64,000 bases of DNA from Sphingomonas sp. (GCF_017745215.1 NZ_JAGHZV010000007.1:1-64000); one strand, 5' to 3'. Numbered from the stretch's first letter, positions 22,368 to 31,474 are shown. Translations and numbers: made by a program. The notes: generated from the sequence alone by a model not told the origin.

Positions 22368-23150
22368 ATGCCAGAGCAAACGCGCAGCGTGACCTTCGAA
22401 AATGTCGGCAAGCGTTACGCGGGCGGCGTGGCGGCGGTCGACGGCGTATCGCTCGAAGTGGCGGGCGGCAGCTTCGTCGCGCTGGTGGGCGCCTCCGGAT
22501 CGGGCAAGTCGACGCTGCTCAAGATGGTCAACCGGCTGATCGAGCCGAGCGCGGGCAGAGTCCTGATCGGCGGCGAGGACGTGAGCGCCGTCCCTGCGCC
22601 GCAGCTCCGGCGGCGGATCGGCTACGTCTTCCAGAACACCGGCCTATTCCCGCACCTGAGCGTCGGCGAGAACATCGCGGTGCCGCTGCGCCTCGCCGGT
22701 TCCAGCAGCAGGGACGGGCGCGACACGGCTGCCCGAGTCGCCGAGCTGCTCGACCTCGTCGAGCTGCCGCGTGAGATGGCGGGGCGGATGCCCGATGCGC
22801 TGTCGGGCGGGCAGCGCCAGCGCGTCGGCGTGGCGCGCGCGCTCGCCTCGGCGCCGCGGCTGATGCTGATGGACGAGCCGTTCGGCGCGCTCGACCCGGT
22901 CACGCGCGACGCGCTCGGCAAGGCGATCCGCGCGCTCCACGACCGCATCGGCCTCACCACGATCATGGTCACCCACGACATGGCCGAGGCGCTGCTCCTC
23001 GCCGATCGCGTGCTGGTGATGGAGGCGGGCCGCGTGGTGGCCGACGCTTCCCCAAACGAACTGCTCGCCGGCAAGGGCGGGCCGGCGGCGGATGCGCTGG
23101 TCGCGGTACCGCGCGAGCAGGCGCACCGGCTGGCGGAGCTGGAACGATGA
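22368..23150 (+). CDS. osmoprotectant/quaternary-amine ABC transporter, ATP-binding subunit
   Basis: A 260-residue ATPase: Walker A GASGSGKST, Q-loop YVFQNTGLFPHLSVGEN, signature LSGGQRQRVGVARAL and Walker B LMLMDEPFGALDP, then the switch histidine in MVTHDM. The pattern, especially MVNRLIEPSAGRVLIGGEDV, is that of OpuCA/OsmV-type choline and betaine importers. The stop overlaps the permease gene by 4 bases, and together they make a complete uptake system. Without an operator or induction data, the substrate is uncertain within the quaternary amine class. Confidence 0.9.
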   Translation: MPEQTRSVTFENVGKRYAGGVAAVDGVSLEVAGGSFVALVGASGSGKSTLLKMVNRLIEPSAGRVLIGGEDVSAVPAPQLRRRIGYVFQNTGLFPHLSVGENIAVPLRLAGSSSRDGRDTAARVAELLDLVELPREMAGRMPDALSGGQRQRVGVARALASAPRLMLMDEPFGALDPVTRDALGKAIRALHDRIGLTTIMVTHDMAEALLLADRVLVMEAGRVVADASPNELLAGKGGPAADALVAVPREQAHRLAELER

Positions 23151-24676
23151 CCGCCGCCTTCGCGCGCGTCCCCGAGCTGCTCGCCCAGCACCTCCTGCTC
23201 GCCTTTGCGGCGATGCTGCTGGGGCTGGTGATCAGCGTGCCGCTCGCGATCCTTTCGGCGCGCAACAAGGCGGTCGGCCGTATCGCGCTCGGCTTCGCGA
23301 GCCTCGTCCAGACGATCCCCAGCCTCGCACTGCTCGCGCTCTTCTATCCGATCCTGCTGTCGCTCTCGGCCCTGGTCGGCGGCGGCATCCCGGCGCTGGG
23401 CTTCCTGCCCTCGCTGCTCGCGCTGATGCTCTATGCGCTGCTGCCGATCCTGAGGAACGGCGTCACCGGCCTCGCCACTCTCGACCCCGCCGTGCTCGAG
23501 GCGGCCGACGGCGTGGGGATGACGCCGTGGCAGAAGCTGCTCTGGGTCGAGGCGCCGCTGGTCGCGCCGGTGCTGATGGCCGGGATCCGCACCGCCGCGG
23601 TGTGGACGATCGGCGCGGCGACGCTCGCCACCACCGTCGGCCAGCCGAGCCTCGGCGACCTGATCTTCGCCGGCCTCCAGACGCAGAACTGGACGCTCGT
23701 CCTCGCCGGCTGCATCGCCGCGGCGGGGCTGGCGCTCGCGGTCGATGCGCTGCTCGGGCTCGCGGAATATGGCATCGCGCGGCGCAAGCGCATCCTCGTC
23801 TGGGCGAGCCTCGGCACGCTCGCCGCCGCGCTGCTCGTCGCGCTGACGCCGGTCCTCCCCGGCGGGCAGAAGACCGTCGTCGTCGGCGCCAAGGGCTTCT
23901 CCGAACAATATATCCTCGCGCGGCTGATCGGCCACCGGCTCGAGGCGGCGGGGTACAAGGTCCAGTATCGCGAGGGGCTGGGCTCGGTCGTCGCCTTCGC
24001 CGCGCTCGCGAGCGGCGACGTCGACGTCTATGTCGATTATTCGGGCACGATCTGGACCAACGAGATGAAGCGCACCGATGTGCCCCCGCGCGATGCGATC
24101 GTCGCGGGCGTCGGCCAATGGGCGAGGGCGCAGCATGGCGTGACGCTGCTCGGCTCGCTGGGCTTCGAGAACGCCTATGCCTTCGCGATGCGCGGCGCCG
24201 ATGCGAAGCGGCTCGGGATCGTCTCGCTCGCCGATCTCGCGCGCCATGCCCCCGCGCTGGACCTCGCCACCGACGTCGAGTTCCTCGAGCGGCCCGAATG
24301 GAAGGCGGTGCGCACCGCCTATGGGCTGAGCTTCAAATCGGCGCATCCCTATCAGCCGACCTTCATGTACCGCGCGCTCGAAAGCGGCGAGGCGGACGTG
24401 ATCCCTGCCTTCTCCTCCGACGGGCGGATCGCCGCGGACAGGCTCGCGGTGCTGAGCGATCCCAAGGGCGCAATCCCAGGCTATGACGCGATCCTGCTGC
24501 TCGCTCCGGCGCGCGCCAACGATCCGCGCTTCCAGGCGGCGCTCGAGCCGCTGGTCGGCGCGATTCCCGTGGAGGCGATGCGCGAAGCCAATTACCGGGT
24601 GGACCGCGACCAGGCGAAGGCGAGCCCCGACGCCGCCGCGCGCTGGCTCGAGCAGCGCATCGGGCGGGTGCCCTGA
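23147..24676 (+). CDS. fused permease and substrate-binding protein of the osmoprotectant ABC transporter
   Basis: A 509-residue fusion. Residues 1-215 are a six-helix BPD-type permease with the coupling loop EAADGVGMTPWQKLLWVEAPL (outline: E-A-A-x-G-x-G-x(8)-P). Residues 245-509 are an OpuAC-type binding domain (VVVGAKGFSEQYILARLIG, DVYVDYSGTIWTNEM, YALNL-like lobes and the C-terminal NYRVDRDQAKASPDAAARWL). Fusion of permease and binding protein is known in OpuC/Bus-type importers, where the binding domain stays tethered at the membrane. There is no signal peptide, as expected for a fusion. It follows the ATPase gene with a 4-base overlap. Confidence 0.9.
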   Translation: MTAAFARVPELLAQHLLLAFAAMLLGLVISVPLAILSARNKAVGRIALGFASLVQTIPSLALLALFYPILLSLSALVGGGIPALGFLPSLLALMLYALLPILRNGVTGLATLDPAVLEAADGVGMTPWQKLLWVEAPLVAPVLMAGIRTAAVWTIGAATLATTVGQPSLGDLIFAGLQTQNWTLVLAGCIAAAGLALAVDALLGLAEYGIARRKRILVWASLGTLAAALLVALTPVLPGGQKTVVVGAKGFSEQYILARLIGHRLEAAGYKVQYREGLGSVVAFAALASGDVDVYVDYSGTIWTNEMKRTDVPPRDAIVAGVGQWARAQHGVTLLGSLGFENAYAFAMRGADAKRLGIVSLADLARHAPALDLATDVEFLERPEWKAVRTAYGLSFKSAHPYQPTFMYRALESGEADVIPAFSSDGRIAADRLAVLSDPKGAIPGYDAILLLAPARANDPRFQAALEPLVGAIPVEAMREANYRVDRDQAKASPDAAARWLEQRIGRVP

Positions 24677-24687
24677 TCTCCACAAGC

Positions 24688-24769
24688 CGTCATCCCGGCG
24701 AAAGCCGGGACCCAGGGTTGCGGAGGGCGTTGCTTGCGGCCCTGGGTCCCGGCTTTCGCCGGGATGACG
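24688..24769. repeat. 82-bp palindromic dispersed repeat, copy 2
   Basis: Same ends and + orientation of the core (GCGTTGCTTGCGGCC) as copy 1. It lies 11 bases after the stop of the ABC transporter fusion, so it may shape the 3' end of that mRNA. Confidence 0.9.
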
Positions 24770-24806
24770 ATTCAAAGTAGATGGCTGGACAGAAGGGAGG
24801 CATTCG

Positions 24807-25631
24807 ATGCCCAAAGCACTGTCGATCGCCGCGCTGCTCGCAACCGCCGCCGCCACGCCCGCCGCGGCGCAGCGCTGGGTGCCCGAGGCGGGCACGCACG
24901 CCTATCGCTACGAGTCGGTCCAGCACATCCCGAGCCAGCCCGATCGCGGCGCGCGGATCGACTATGACCTGGTCGCCGACGGCAAGGGCGGCGCCGTCGC
25001 CGTGGTCCGCGCCGTCTGGAAAAGCGAAGGCGGGACCTACACTCCGATCGCAGTCGACGATCCCTGCCGCACCGCGCTCCACGCCGGCGCCGGCGAACTC
25101 GCCCGCGTCACGCTTTACCCGATCTCGAAGCAAACCGCCGAGACGCTCGGCGCCGACTTCATGGCGCTCTGCGCCCCGCGCGAGCTCTATTTCTCGATGA
25201 CCGACCTGCTCAACCTCGCCCTCATCCAGGCCTCGCCGCAATTCGGCCTCGCGAGCCTCGCCAAGCCCGGTGACTCGCAGCGCTTCGAGCCCTTCAGGAT
25301 CGTGCAGGACCGGCTCGGCATCACCACCGACAGCCAGGCGGCGGGCGGCACCACGCGCTTCGCCGCGCTCGACGGCGGCATCGCCGCGATCGACTGGGCA
25401 CCCGATTCGATGACGATCAGCTTTACCGACCGCACCGCCATCCCCGGTCGCGAGCTCCTCATCGAAGGCACCGGCCATTTCGGCTTCCGCGTCGAGATCG
25501 ACCGCGCCACCGGCACGATGCTGCGCGCGCATACCACCACCAACCGCTTCGACGTGGTGGTCAACGTGCCCGACGCGCCGCCCATCCCGATGACCTTCAC
25601 CAGCGAGGTCACGGTCGGTCCCCGGCCCTGA
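24807..25631 (+). CDS. secreted or periplasmic protein of unknown function
   Basis: A 274-residue protein with signal peptide MPKALSIAALLATAAATPAAAQ. The body is beta-rich and has two cysteines in DDPCRTAL and MALCAPREL that could form a disulfide. I do not recognise a family. It sits between the osmoprotectant transporter and the GH3 gene but is separated from both by repeat or operator DNA, so it may be independent. The start has a moderate AGGGAGGC site. Confidence 0.7.
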   Translation: MPKALSIAALLATAAATPAAAQRWVPEAGTHAYRYESVQHIPSQPDRGARIDYDLVADGKGGAVAVVRAVWKSEGGTYTPIAVDDPCRTALHAGAGELARVTLYPISKQTAETLGADFMALCAPRELYFSMTDLLNLALIQASPQFGLASLAKPGDSQRFEPFRIVQDRLGITTDSQAAGGTTRFAALDGGIAAIDWAPDSMTISFTDRTAIPGRELLIEGTGHFGFRVEIDRATGTMLRAHTTTNRFDVVVNVPDAPPIPMTFTSEVTVGPRP

Positions 25632-25686
25632 AATCCGACAACGTTGACGCGCGGGCTGGCAATCCGCGCGCGAATCGGTATCCAAG

Positions 25687-25701
25687 GTTAGCGATAACAA
25701 T
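25687..25701. promoter_or_regulatory. LacI-type operator GTTAGCGATAACAAT upstream of the GH3 gene
   Basis: GTTA/TAAC inverted repeat with a CG centre, in the opposite orientation to the site at 18494-18508 and identical at 14 of 15 positions. It lies 13 bases before ATG 25715, where a bound repressor would block the transcript start or its ribosome binding site. Confidence 0.6.
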
Positions 25702-25714
25702 CTGCAGGAGAGGG

Positions 25715-28192
25715 ATGATGCGGCTGGGCATGGCGCTGTTGCTGGGGACCACGGTTCTGGTCGGAGCCCCCGCGCTCGCAGGACCCGACACGAGCGACAA
25801 GGCCGCCACCGGCCCCACCGTCGCGCATCCCGAACAATGGCCCCAGGCCAAGAGCCCCGACCTCGTCGATCCCGAGACCGAGGCGTTCGTCACAGCGCTG
25901 ATCAAGAAGATGTCGATCGAGGAGAAGGTCGGCCAGATCGTCCAGGCCGACATCAGCTACATCAAGCCCGAGGACCTGAGGAAATACCCGCTCGGCTCGA
26001 TCCTCGCGGGCGGCAACTCGCCCCCGCTCGGCGGCGACGACCGGCATGCGCCGCAGGAAGCCTGGGTGAAGACCGCCCGGGACTTCCGCGCCGTCGCGAT
26101 GGAGGACCGGCCGGGCAACCTCAAGATCCCGCTGATCTTCGGCATCGACGCGGTCCACGGCAACGCCAACGTCAACGGCGCGACGATCTTCCCGCACAAT
26201 GTCGGGCTCGGCGCGATGCACGATCCCAAGCTGATGCGCCGCATCGGCGAAGTCACCGCGGCCGAGACCGCCGCCTCGGGGATCGAGTGGGCATTCGGCC
26301 CCACGCTCACCGTGCCGCAGAACGACCGCTGGGGCCGCACCTATGAAGGCTATTCGGAAGACCCCGCGCTGGTCGCCTCCTATGCCGGCGAGATGGTGAT
26401 CGGCCTGCAGGGCGCGCCGGGCACGAAGGATCGCATCCAGAAGGGCTATGTCGCGGCCTCTTCCAAGCATTTCATGGGCGACGGCGGCACGACCGACGGC
26501 ATCGACCAGGGCAACACCCAGGTCGACGAAGCGACCTTCGCGCGCATCCACGGCGCCGGCTATCCGCCCGCGATCGACGCCGGCACGATGACGGTGATGG
26601 CGTCGTACAACAGCTGGAACGGCGCCAAGATGCACGGCAACAAGTCGCTGCTCACCGGCGTGCTCAAGGGGCGGATGGGCTTCGACGGCTTCGTCGTCGG
26701 CGACTGGAACGCGCACGGCCAGATTCCCGGCTGCAAGACCACCGATTGCCCGGCGACGATCAACGCCGGCCTCGACATGGTGATGGCGCCCGACGGCTGG
26801 CGCGAGCTGTTCGACAACACCGTGCGCGAAGTGAAGAAGGGCAAGATCCCGATGGCGCGCGTCGATGACGCGGTGCGCCGGATCCTGCGCGTCAAGGTCA
26901 AGCTGGGGCTGTTCGATCCCGCCCGCCCGCTCGAGGGCAAGCCGCTGCTCGGCACGCCGGAGCATCGCGCGGTGGCGCGCGAGGCGGTCGCCGAATCGCT
27001 TGTGCTGCTCAAGAACAACGGCGTGCTGCCGGTGAAGGCGAGCGCCAACGTGCTCGTCGCCGGCGCAGCCGCCGATTCGATGCAGATGCAGACTGGCGGC
27101 TGGACGCTGAGCTGGCAGGGCGACGGCAACCCCAACGATCTCTTCCCCGGCGGCACGACGATCTGGAAGGGCATCCGGGACGCCGTCGCGGCCGGCGGCG
27201 GCAAGGCGACGCTCTCGGCCGACGGCAGCTTCGCGGAGAAGCCCGATGTCGCGATCGTGGTGTTCGGCGAGCAGCCCTATGCCGAGATGCGCGGCGACAT
27301 CCGCACGCTCGAGTTCCAGCCCGGCGACAAGCAGGCGCTGGCATTGCTCAAGAAGCTCAAGGCCGCGGGGATCCCCACCGTCTCGGTGTTCCTCTCCGGC
27401 CGCCCGCTCTGGGTGAACCCCGAGCTCAACGCTTCGGACGGCTTCGTGGCAGCCTGGCTGCCGGGCAGCGAAGGCAATGGCATCGCCGACGTGATCGTCG
27501 GCGACGGCATCGGCCGCCCCCGCCGCGACTTCGTCGGCTCGCTCTCGTACAGCTGGCCCAAGACCGCGGGCCAGTTCGTGCTCAACAAGGGCCAGGCGAA
27601 CTACGATCCGCAGTTCGCGCTCGGCTATGGCCTGTCCTACGCCAGGCCCGGTGCCGTCGGCGCGCTGAGCGAGGAATCGGGGGTCGATGCCTCGATGGCC
27701 AACACCAGCGTCTTCTATTCGCGCGGCGCGACCCCCGCGCCGTTCAGCTTCGCGACCGACAGCCAGGTGACGCGCGCCGTCGCCGAGGGCCAGGCGCAGC
27801 AGGAAGGTGCGGTCAAGCTGAGCTGGCCGAGCGGTCCCGCGACCGTCCGCATCGGCGGCACCAGCGGGCTAGACCTCACGCGCGAAGCGAACGGCGACGT
27901 CTCGCTGCGCCTCACCTACAAGCTCGACACGCCCGCCACCGGCCCGGTGAAGCTCCGCATGGAAGGCGGCGCCAACAAGGGCGCGATCGACGCCACCAGC
28001 CTCTTCACCGGCCAGACCGGCGAGTGGCGCAGCGTCAACATCTTCCTCAAATGCTACGTCCAGAACGGCGTCGACCTGACCAGGGTCAGCGCACCCTTCG
28101 TGATCGAAGCCTCGGGGCCGCTTGTGTTCACACTGGCCGAGGCGCGGCTGGTCTCCGATCCGAACAATTCGGTGTGCCCGGGCGGAAAATAG
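25715..28192 (+). CDS. GH3 exo-beta-glucosidase (ExoP type), exported
   Basis: An 825-residue enzyme with signal peptide MMRLGMALLLGTTVLVGAPALA. The GH3 N-terminal barrel has SIEEKVGQIVQADI, GIDAVHGNANV, KHFMGDGGT and the nucleophile Asp in GFDGFVVGDWNAHG. The C-terminal alpha/beta domain follows (ESLVLLKNNGVLPV, GWTLSWQG). The last 160 residues match the ExoP C-terminal carbohydrate-related domain. The enzyme releases glucose from beta-1,3/1,4-glucans in the periplasm or outside. It carries a LacI-type operator before the start and precedes a GH27 and a DUF5597 enzyme in the same direction. Confidence 0.92.
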   Translation: MMRLGMALLLGTTVLVGAPALAGPDTSDKAATGPTVAHPEQWPQAKSPDLVDPETEAFVTALIKKMSIEEKVGQIVQADISYIKPEDLRKYPLGSILAGGNSPPLGGDDRHAPQEAWVKTARDFRAVAMEDRPGNLKIPLIFGIDAVHGNANVNGATIFPHNVGLGAMHDPKLMRRIGEVTAAETAASGIEWAFGPTLTVPQNDRWGRTYEGYSEDPALVASYAGEMVIGLQGAPGTKDRIQKGYVAASSKHFMGDGGTTDGIDQGNTQVDEATFARIHGAGYPPAIDAGTMTVMASYNSWNGAKMHGNKSLLTGVLKGRMGFDGFVVGDWNAHGQIPGCKTTDCPATINAGLDMVMAPDGWRELFDNTVREVKKGKIPMARVDDAVRRILRVKVKLGLFDPARPLEGKPLLGTPEHRAVAREAVAESLVLLKNNGVLPVKASANVLVAGAAADSMQMQTGGWTLSWQGDGNPNDLFPGGTTIWKGIRDAVAAGGGKATLSADGSFAEKPDVAIVVFGEQPYAEMRGDIRTLEFQPGDKQALALLKKLKAAGIPTVSVFLSGRPLWVNPELNASDGFVAAWLPGSEGNGIADVIVGDGIGRPRRDFVGSLSYSWPKTAGQFVLNKGQANYDPQFALGYGLSYARPGAVGALSEESGVDASMANTSVFYSRGATPAPFSFATDSQVTRAVAEGQAQQEGAVKLSWPSGPATVRIGGTSGLDLTREANGDVSLRLTYKLDTPATGPVKLRMEGGANKGAIDATSLFTGQTGEWRSVNIFLKCYVQNGVDLTRVSAPFVIEASGPLVFTLAEARLVSDPNNSVCPGGK

Positions 28193-28212
28193 GCGCCATC
28201 CGCTACCCGACC

Positions 28213-28319
28213 CGTCACCCCGGCCTTGTGCCGGGGGCCACCGGACGGCAAGGGCTGGACAAGAAGCTCAGCGGCAGCCCGCGCGGCTGCGTGGGCCCCG
28301 GCACAGGGCCGGGGTGACG
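28213..28319. repeat. 107-bp palindromic intergenic repeat (second family)
   Basis: The ends are CGTCACCCCGGCC and GGCCGGGGTGACG, with GTGCCGGGGGCC / GGCCCCGGCAC further inward. This is a different sequence family from the 82-bp repeat but built on the same plan. It lies between the GH3 stop and the alpha-galactosidase start. Confidence 0.75.
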
Positions 28320-28333
28320 GCAAAGGGAGGACG

Positions 28334-29527
28334 ATGCTGCGCATCCTTGCAATGGTCTTGGCCTTTCTCGTCGCTGTGCCGGCTGCCGCGCAGGACAAGC
28401 TCCCGCCCCCACGCGCCGCCAACGGCCTCGCGCTCACGCCGCCGATGGGCTGGAACAGCTGGAACAAGTTCGCCTGCAACGTCGACGAGGCGCTGATCCG
28501 CCGCACCGCCGATTCGATCGTATCCTCGGGCATGCGCGACGCGGGCTACACCTATGTCGTGATCGACGATTGCTGGCACGGGCAGCGCGACGCGCACGGC
28601 GACATCCAGCCCGATCCCAAGCGCTTCCCCAGCGGCATGAAGGCGCTCGGCGACTATATCCATTCGAAGGGCCTCAAGTTCGGCATCTATTCGGATGCCG
28701 GCGCGCATACCTGCGGGGGCCGCCCGGGCAGCCAGGGGCATGAATATCAGGACGCCGCCCAATATGCCGCCTGGGGCGTCGACTATCTGAAGTACGACTG
28801 GTGCGAGACCTTCACCCGCGACGCGCGGGAAGCCTATACCACGATGAGCGACGCGCTGCGCGCCACCGGCAGGCCGATCGTCCTCTCGATGTGCGAATGG
28901 GGGCACAGCAAGCCCTGGCTCTGGGCGCAGGGCACCGGCAACCTCTGGCGCACCACCGGCGACATCTGGGACAGCTGGGACAGGAACGACCCCGCGCACA
29001 GCTGGGCGCATCCGGTGACCGACATCCTCGATCGCAACGCCGATCTCCACCCCTATGCGGGGCCCGGCGGCTGGAACGATCCCGACATGCTCGAGGTCGG
29101 TAACGGCGGGATGAGCGACGACGAATATCGCGCGCATTTCGCGCTCTGGGCGATGCTTGCAGCCCCTCTGATGGCAGGCAACGACATCGCCGGCATGTCG
29201 CCCGCGACGCACGCGATCCTCACCAACGCCGAGATCATCGCGATCGACCAGGACCCGCTCGGCCGGCAGGCGCGGCGCGTCTGGAAGCAGGGCGACCTCG
29301 AGATCTGGGCGCGCCCGCTCGCCGACGGCAGCCGCGCAGTGGCGCTGCTCAACCGCGGCCCGGCCCCTGCATCGATCCGGGTCGACTGGCTCCAGCTCGC
29401 CTATCCCGCCGCGACCAGGGCGAGCGTCCGCGACCTCTGGGCGCACCGCGACCTAGGCCGCATGACCGGCGGCTACGAGACTCAGGTGCGCAGCCACGCC
29501 GCCGTCGTGCTCAAGGTGATGCCATGA
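28334..29527 (+). CDS. GH27 alpha-galactosidase, exported
   Basis: A 397-residue enzyme with signal peptide MLRILAMVLAFLVAVPAAAQ after a GGGAGGACG site. GH27 landmarks: PPMGWNSWNKFACNV, VIDDCWHG, the nucleophile Asp in LKYDWC (about residue 155) and the acid/base Asp in GGWNDPDMLEVGN. It removes alpha-1,6-galactosyl units from galactomannans or raffinose-type sugars. The stop overlaps the DUF5597 gene by 4 bases, so the two are translated together and likely work on the same polymer. Confidence 0.93.
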   Translation: MLRILAMVLAFLVAVPAAAQDKLPPPRAANGLALTPPMGWNSWNKFACNVDEALIRRTADSIVSSGMRDAGYTYVVIDDCWHGQRDAHGDIQPDPKRFPSGMKALGDYIHSKGLKFGIYSDAGAHTCGGRPGSQGHEYQDAAQYAAWGVDYLKYDWCETFTRDAREAYTTMSDALRATGRPIVLSMCEWGHSKPWLWAQGTGNLWRTTGDIWDSWDRNDPAHSWAHPVTDILDRNADLHPYAGPGGWNDPDMLEVGNGGMSDDEYRAHFALWAMLAAPLMAGNDIAGMSPATHAILTNAEIIAIDQDPLGRQARRVWKQGDLEIWARPLADGSRAVALLNRGPAPASIRVDWLQLAYPAATRASVRDLWAHRDLGRMTGGYETQVRSHAAVVLKVMP

Positions 29528-31143
29528 TCCGCAGGCTGCTCGCGCTCGTCGCGGCGCTGCTCCTCGCCGCCCCCGCCGCCGCGCAGGAACTGCCGCGGCT
29601 GGTCAGCGCCAACGGCCGCCACGCGCTGTTCGTCGATGGCGCGCCCTATTTGATGCTCGGCATCCAGGCGAATAATTCGAGCAACGCGGTGACGATGCTC
29701 CCGCGCGTCTGGCCGATGGCCGAGCGGCTCCACGCCAACACGCTCGAGATCCCCGTCGCCTGGGAGCAGATCGAGCCGGTCGAGGGACAGTTCGACTTCA
29801 CCTATGTCGATGCGCTGCTCGCCCAGGCGCGCCAGCACAAGCTCCGCCTCGTGCTGCTCTGGTTCGCGACCTGGAAGAACGGCAACGGCACCTACGCGCC
29901 CGAATGGGTGAAGACCGACACCGCGCGCTTCCCGCGCAACCGCAGCCTGACGGGTTCGCACCACGCGCTCTCGCCCTTCGGCAAGGCGACGCTCGCCGCG
30001 GACAAGCGCGCCTTCGCGGCGCTGATGCAGCACCTCAAGGATCGCGACAAGCCGAACACGGTGATCATGGTCCAGGTCGAGAACGAGGCCGGCACCTGGG
30101 GCCTCGCCCGCGATCATTCGCCGGAAGCCGACGCGCTGTTCGAAGGGCCGGTGCCCGACGCGCTGGTGACGAAGCTCGGCAAGCAGCCCGGCACCTGGCG
30201 CCAAGTGTTCGGCAAGATCGCCGACCAGGCCTTCTCGACCTGGTATACCGCGCGCTATATCGACGAGATCGCCGCGGCCGGAAAGGCGATCAAGCCGCTG
30301 CCGATGTACTGCAATTCGGCGCTGAGCGACCCGTTCACCCCCGAGCCCGACGGCGCCGCGACTCCCTCGGGCGGGCCCAACTGGAACGTCATCGCGATCT
30401 TCCGCGCCGCCGCGCCCAGCATCGATCTCGTCGCGCCCGACATCTACAACCGCGACTGGAAGACCTATCTCGCCTATCTCGACGCCTATCAGCGCCCGGA
30501 CAATGCGCTGTTCGTCCCCGAGACCGGCAATGCGATCGACTATGCCCGCTTCTTCTGGCCAGTGGTCGGCCGTGGCGCGATCGGCTTCTCGCCCTTCGGC
30601 ATGGATGGCGACGATTATTCCAACTATCCGCTCGGCGCCAAGTCGCTCGACGACGCGACGGTCGAGGCCTTCGCCGCCAACTACCGCCTGTTCGAGCCCA
30701 TCGCGCAGATCTGGGCGAAGCTCGCCTTCGAGCACCCCGGCTGGGGCGCCGCCAAGGGCCCCGACGCCGCCGCGCAGTCGACCGTGATGGGCGACTGGAA
30801 GGTCACCGCCCAGTTCGAGCAATGGCAGTTCGGCGAGCCCGAATGGACCTGGCAGCAAGTCGATCCGCACCCGACCAAGGGCAAGCCGCTGGGCGGCGGG
30901 CTGGTGCTCCAGCTGGCGCCGGACGAGTTCCTCGTCGCGGGCAGCTGGGTCCGCCTCCGCTTCGCGCTCGCGAATCCCGCCAAGGGCCAGCAGTCGCAGC
31001 TGCTCCGCGTCGAGCAGGGCAGCTTCGACGCCGCGGGCAATTGGGTGCCGCACCATGTCTGGAACGGCGACCAGATCGACTATGGCCTCAACTTCACCGA
31101 CAAGCCGGTGCTGCTCAAGGTGCGGCTGAACAAGTGGCAGTAA
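29524..31143 (+). CDS. DUF5597 beta-galactosidase-like glycosidase (GH35-related), exported
   Basis: A 539-residue protein with signal peptide MIRRLLALVAALLLAAPAAAQ. The barrel shows NTLEIPVAWEQIEPVEGQFD, the acid/base Glu in QVENEAGTWG (about residue 190) and a nucleophile Glu in FVPETGNA (about 332); the DUF5597 beta domain closes the C-terminus. Members act as beta-galactosidases on xyloglucan or pectic side chains. The 4-base overlap with the alpha-galactosidase gene shows co-translation. No downstream terminator with a T-run is visible. Confidence 0.88.
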   Translation: MIRRLLALVAALLLAAPAAAQELPRLVSANGRHALFVDGAPYLMLGIQANNSSNAVTMLPRVWPMAERLHANTLEIPVAWEQIEPVEGQFDFTYVDALLAQARQHKLRLVLLWFATWKNGNGTYAPEWVKTDTARFPRNRSLTGSHHALSPFGKATLAADKRAFAALMQHLKDRDKPNTVIMVQVENEAGTWGLARDHSPEADALFEGPVPDALVTKLGKQPGTWRQVFGKIADQAFSTWYTARYIDEIAAAGKAIKPLPMYCNSALSDPFTPEPDGAATPSGGPNWNVIAIFRAAAPSIDLVAPDIYNRDWKTYLAYLDAYQRPDNALFVPETGNAIDYARFFWPVVGRGAIGFSPFGMDGDDYSNYPLGAKSLDDATVEAFAANYRLFEPIAQIWAKLAFEHPGWGAAKGPDAAAQSTVMGDWKVTAQFEQWQFGEPEWTWQQVDPHPTKGKPLGGGLVLQLAPDEFLVAGSWVRLRFALANPAKGQQSQLLRVEQGSFDAAGNWVPHHVWNGDQIDYGLNFTDKPVLLKVRLNKWQ

Positions 31144-31180
31144 GCCGCGCTCGCCCCGCCGGGATGACGCCGGGCTGACG

Positions 31181-31474
31181 TCAGCCCGCCACCAGCGCGT
31201 CGATCGCCTGGGCCATCTGGATGTCGCGGGTGGAAAGCCCGTCGGCGTCGTGCGTGGTGAGGAGAATGTCGACCCGGTTCCACACGTTGGACCACTCGGG
31301 GTGGTGATCCGCCTTCTCGGCCATCAGCGCGACGCGCGTCATGAAGCCGAACGCTTCGTTGAAGTCCTTGAAGGTGAAGCGGCGCGTGATCGCGTCGCGC
31401 TCGGGGTCGTGCGTCCAGTCGGGCAGCGAGGCGAGCGCCTCGTCGCGATGTCCGTCCGTCAGCCGCGCAACCAT
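31181..31474 (-). CDS. phhB: 4a-hydroxytetrahydrobiopterin dehydratase
   Basis: A 97-residue protein with [28 protein letters not shown] and [18 protein letters not shown], the active-site pattern of pterin-4a-carbinolamine dehydratases (Asp-His-His-Pro-Glu-Trp). It regenerates the pterin cofactor after phenylalanine hydroxylation and may also assist other pterin enzymes. No hydroxylase gene is adjacent. The start at 31474 is chosen for normal length; the frame runs open much further upstream. Confidence 0.93.
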   Translation of the reverse strand: MVARLTDGHRDEALASLPDWTHDPERDAITRRFTFKDFNEAFGFMTRVALMAEKADHHPEWSNVWNRVDILLTTHDADGLSTRDIQMAQAIDALVAG

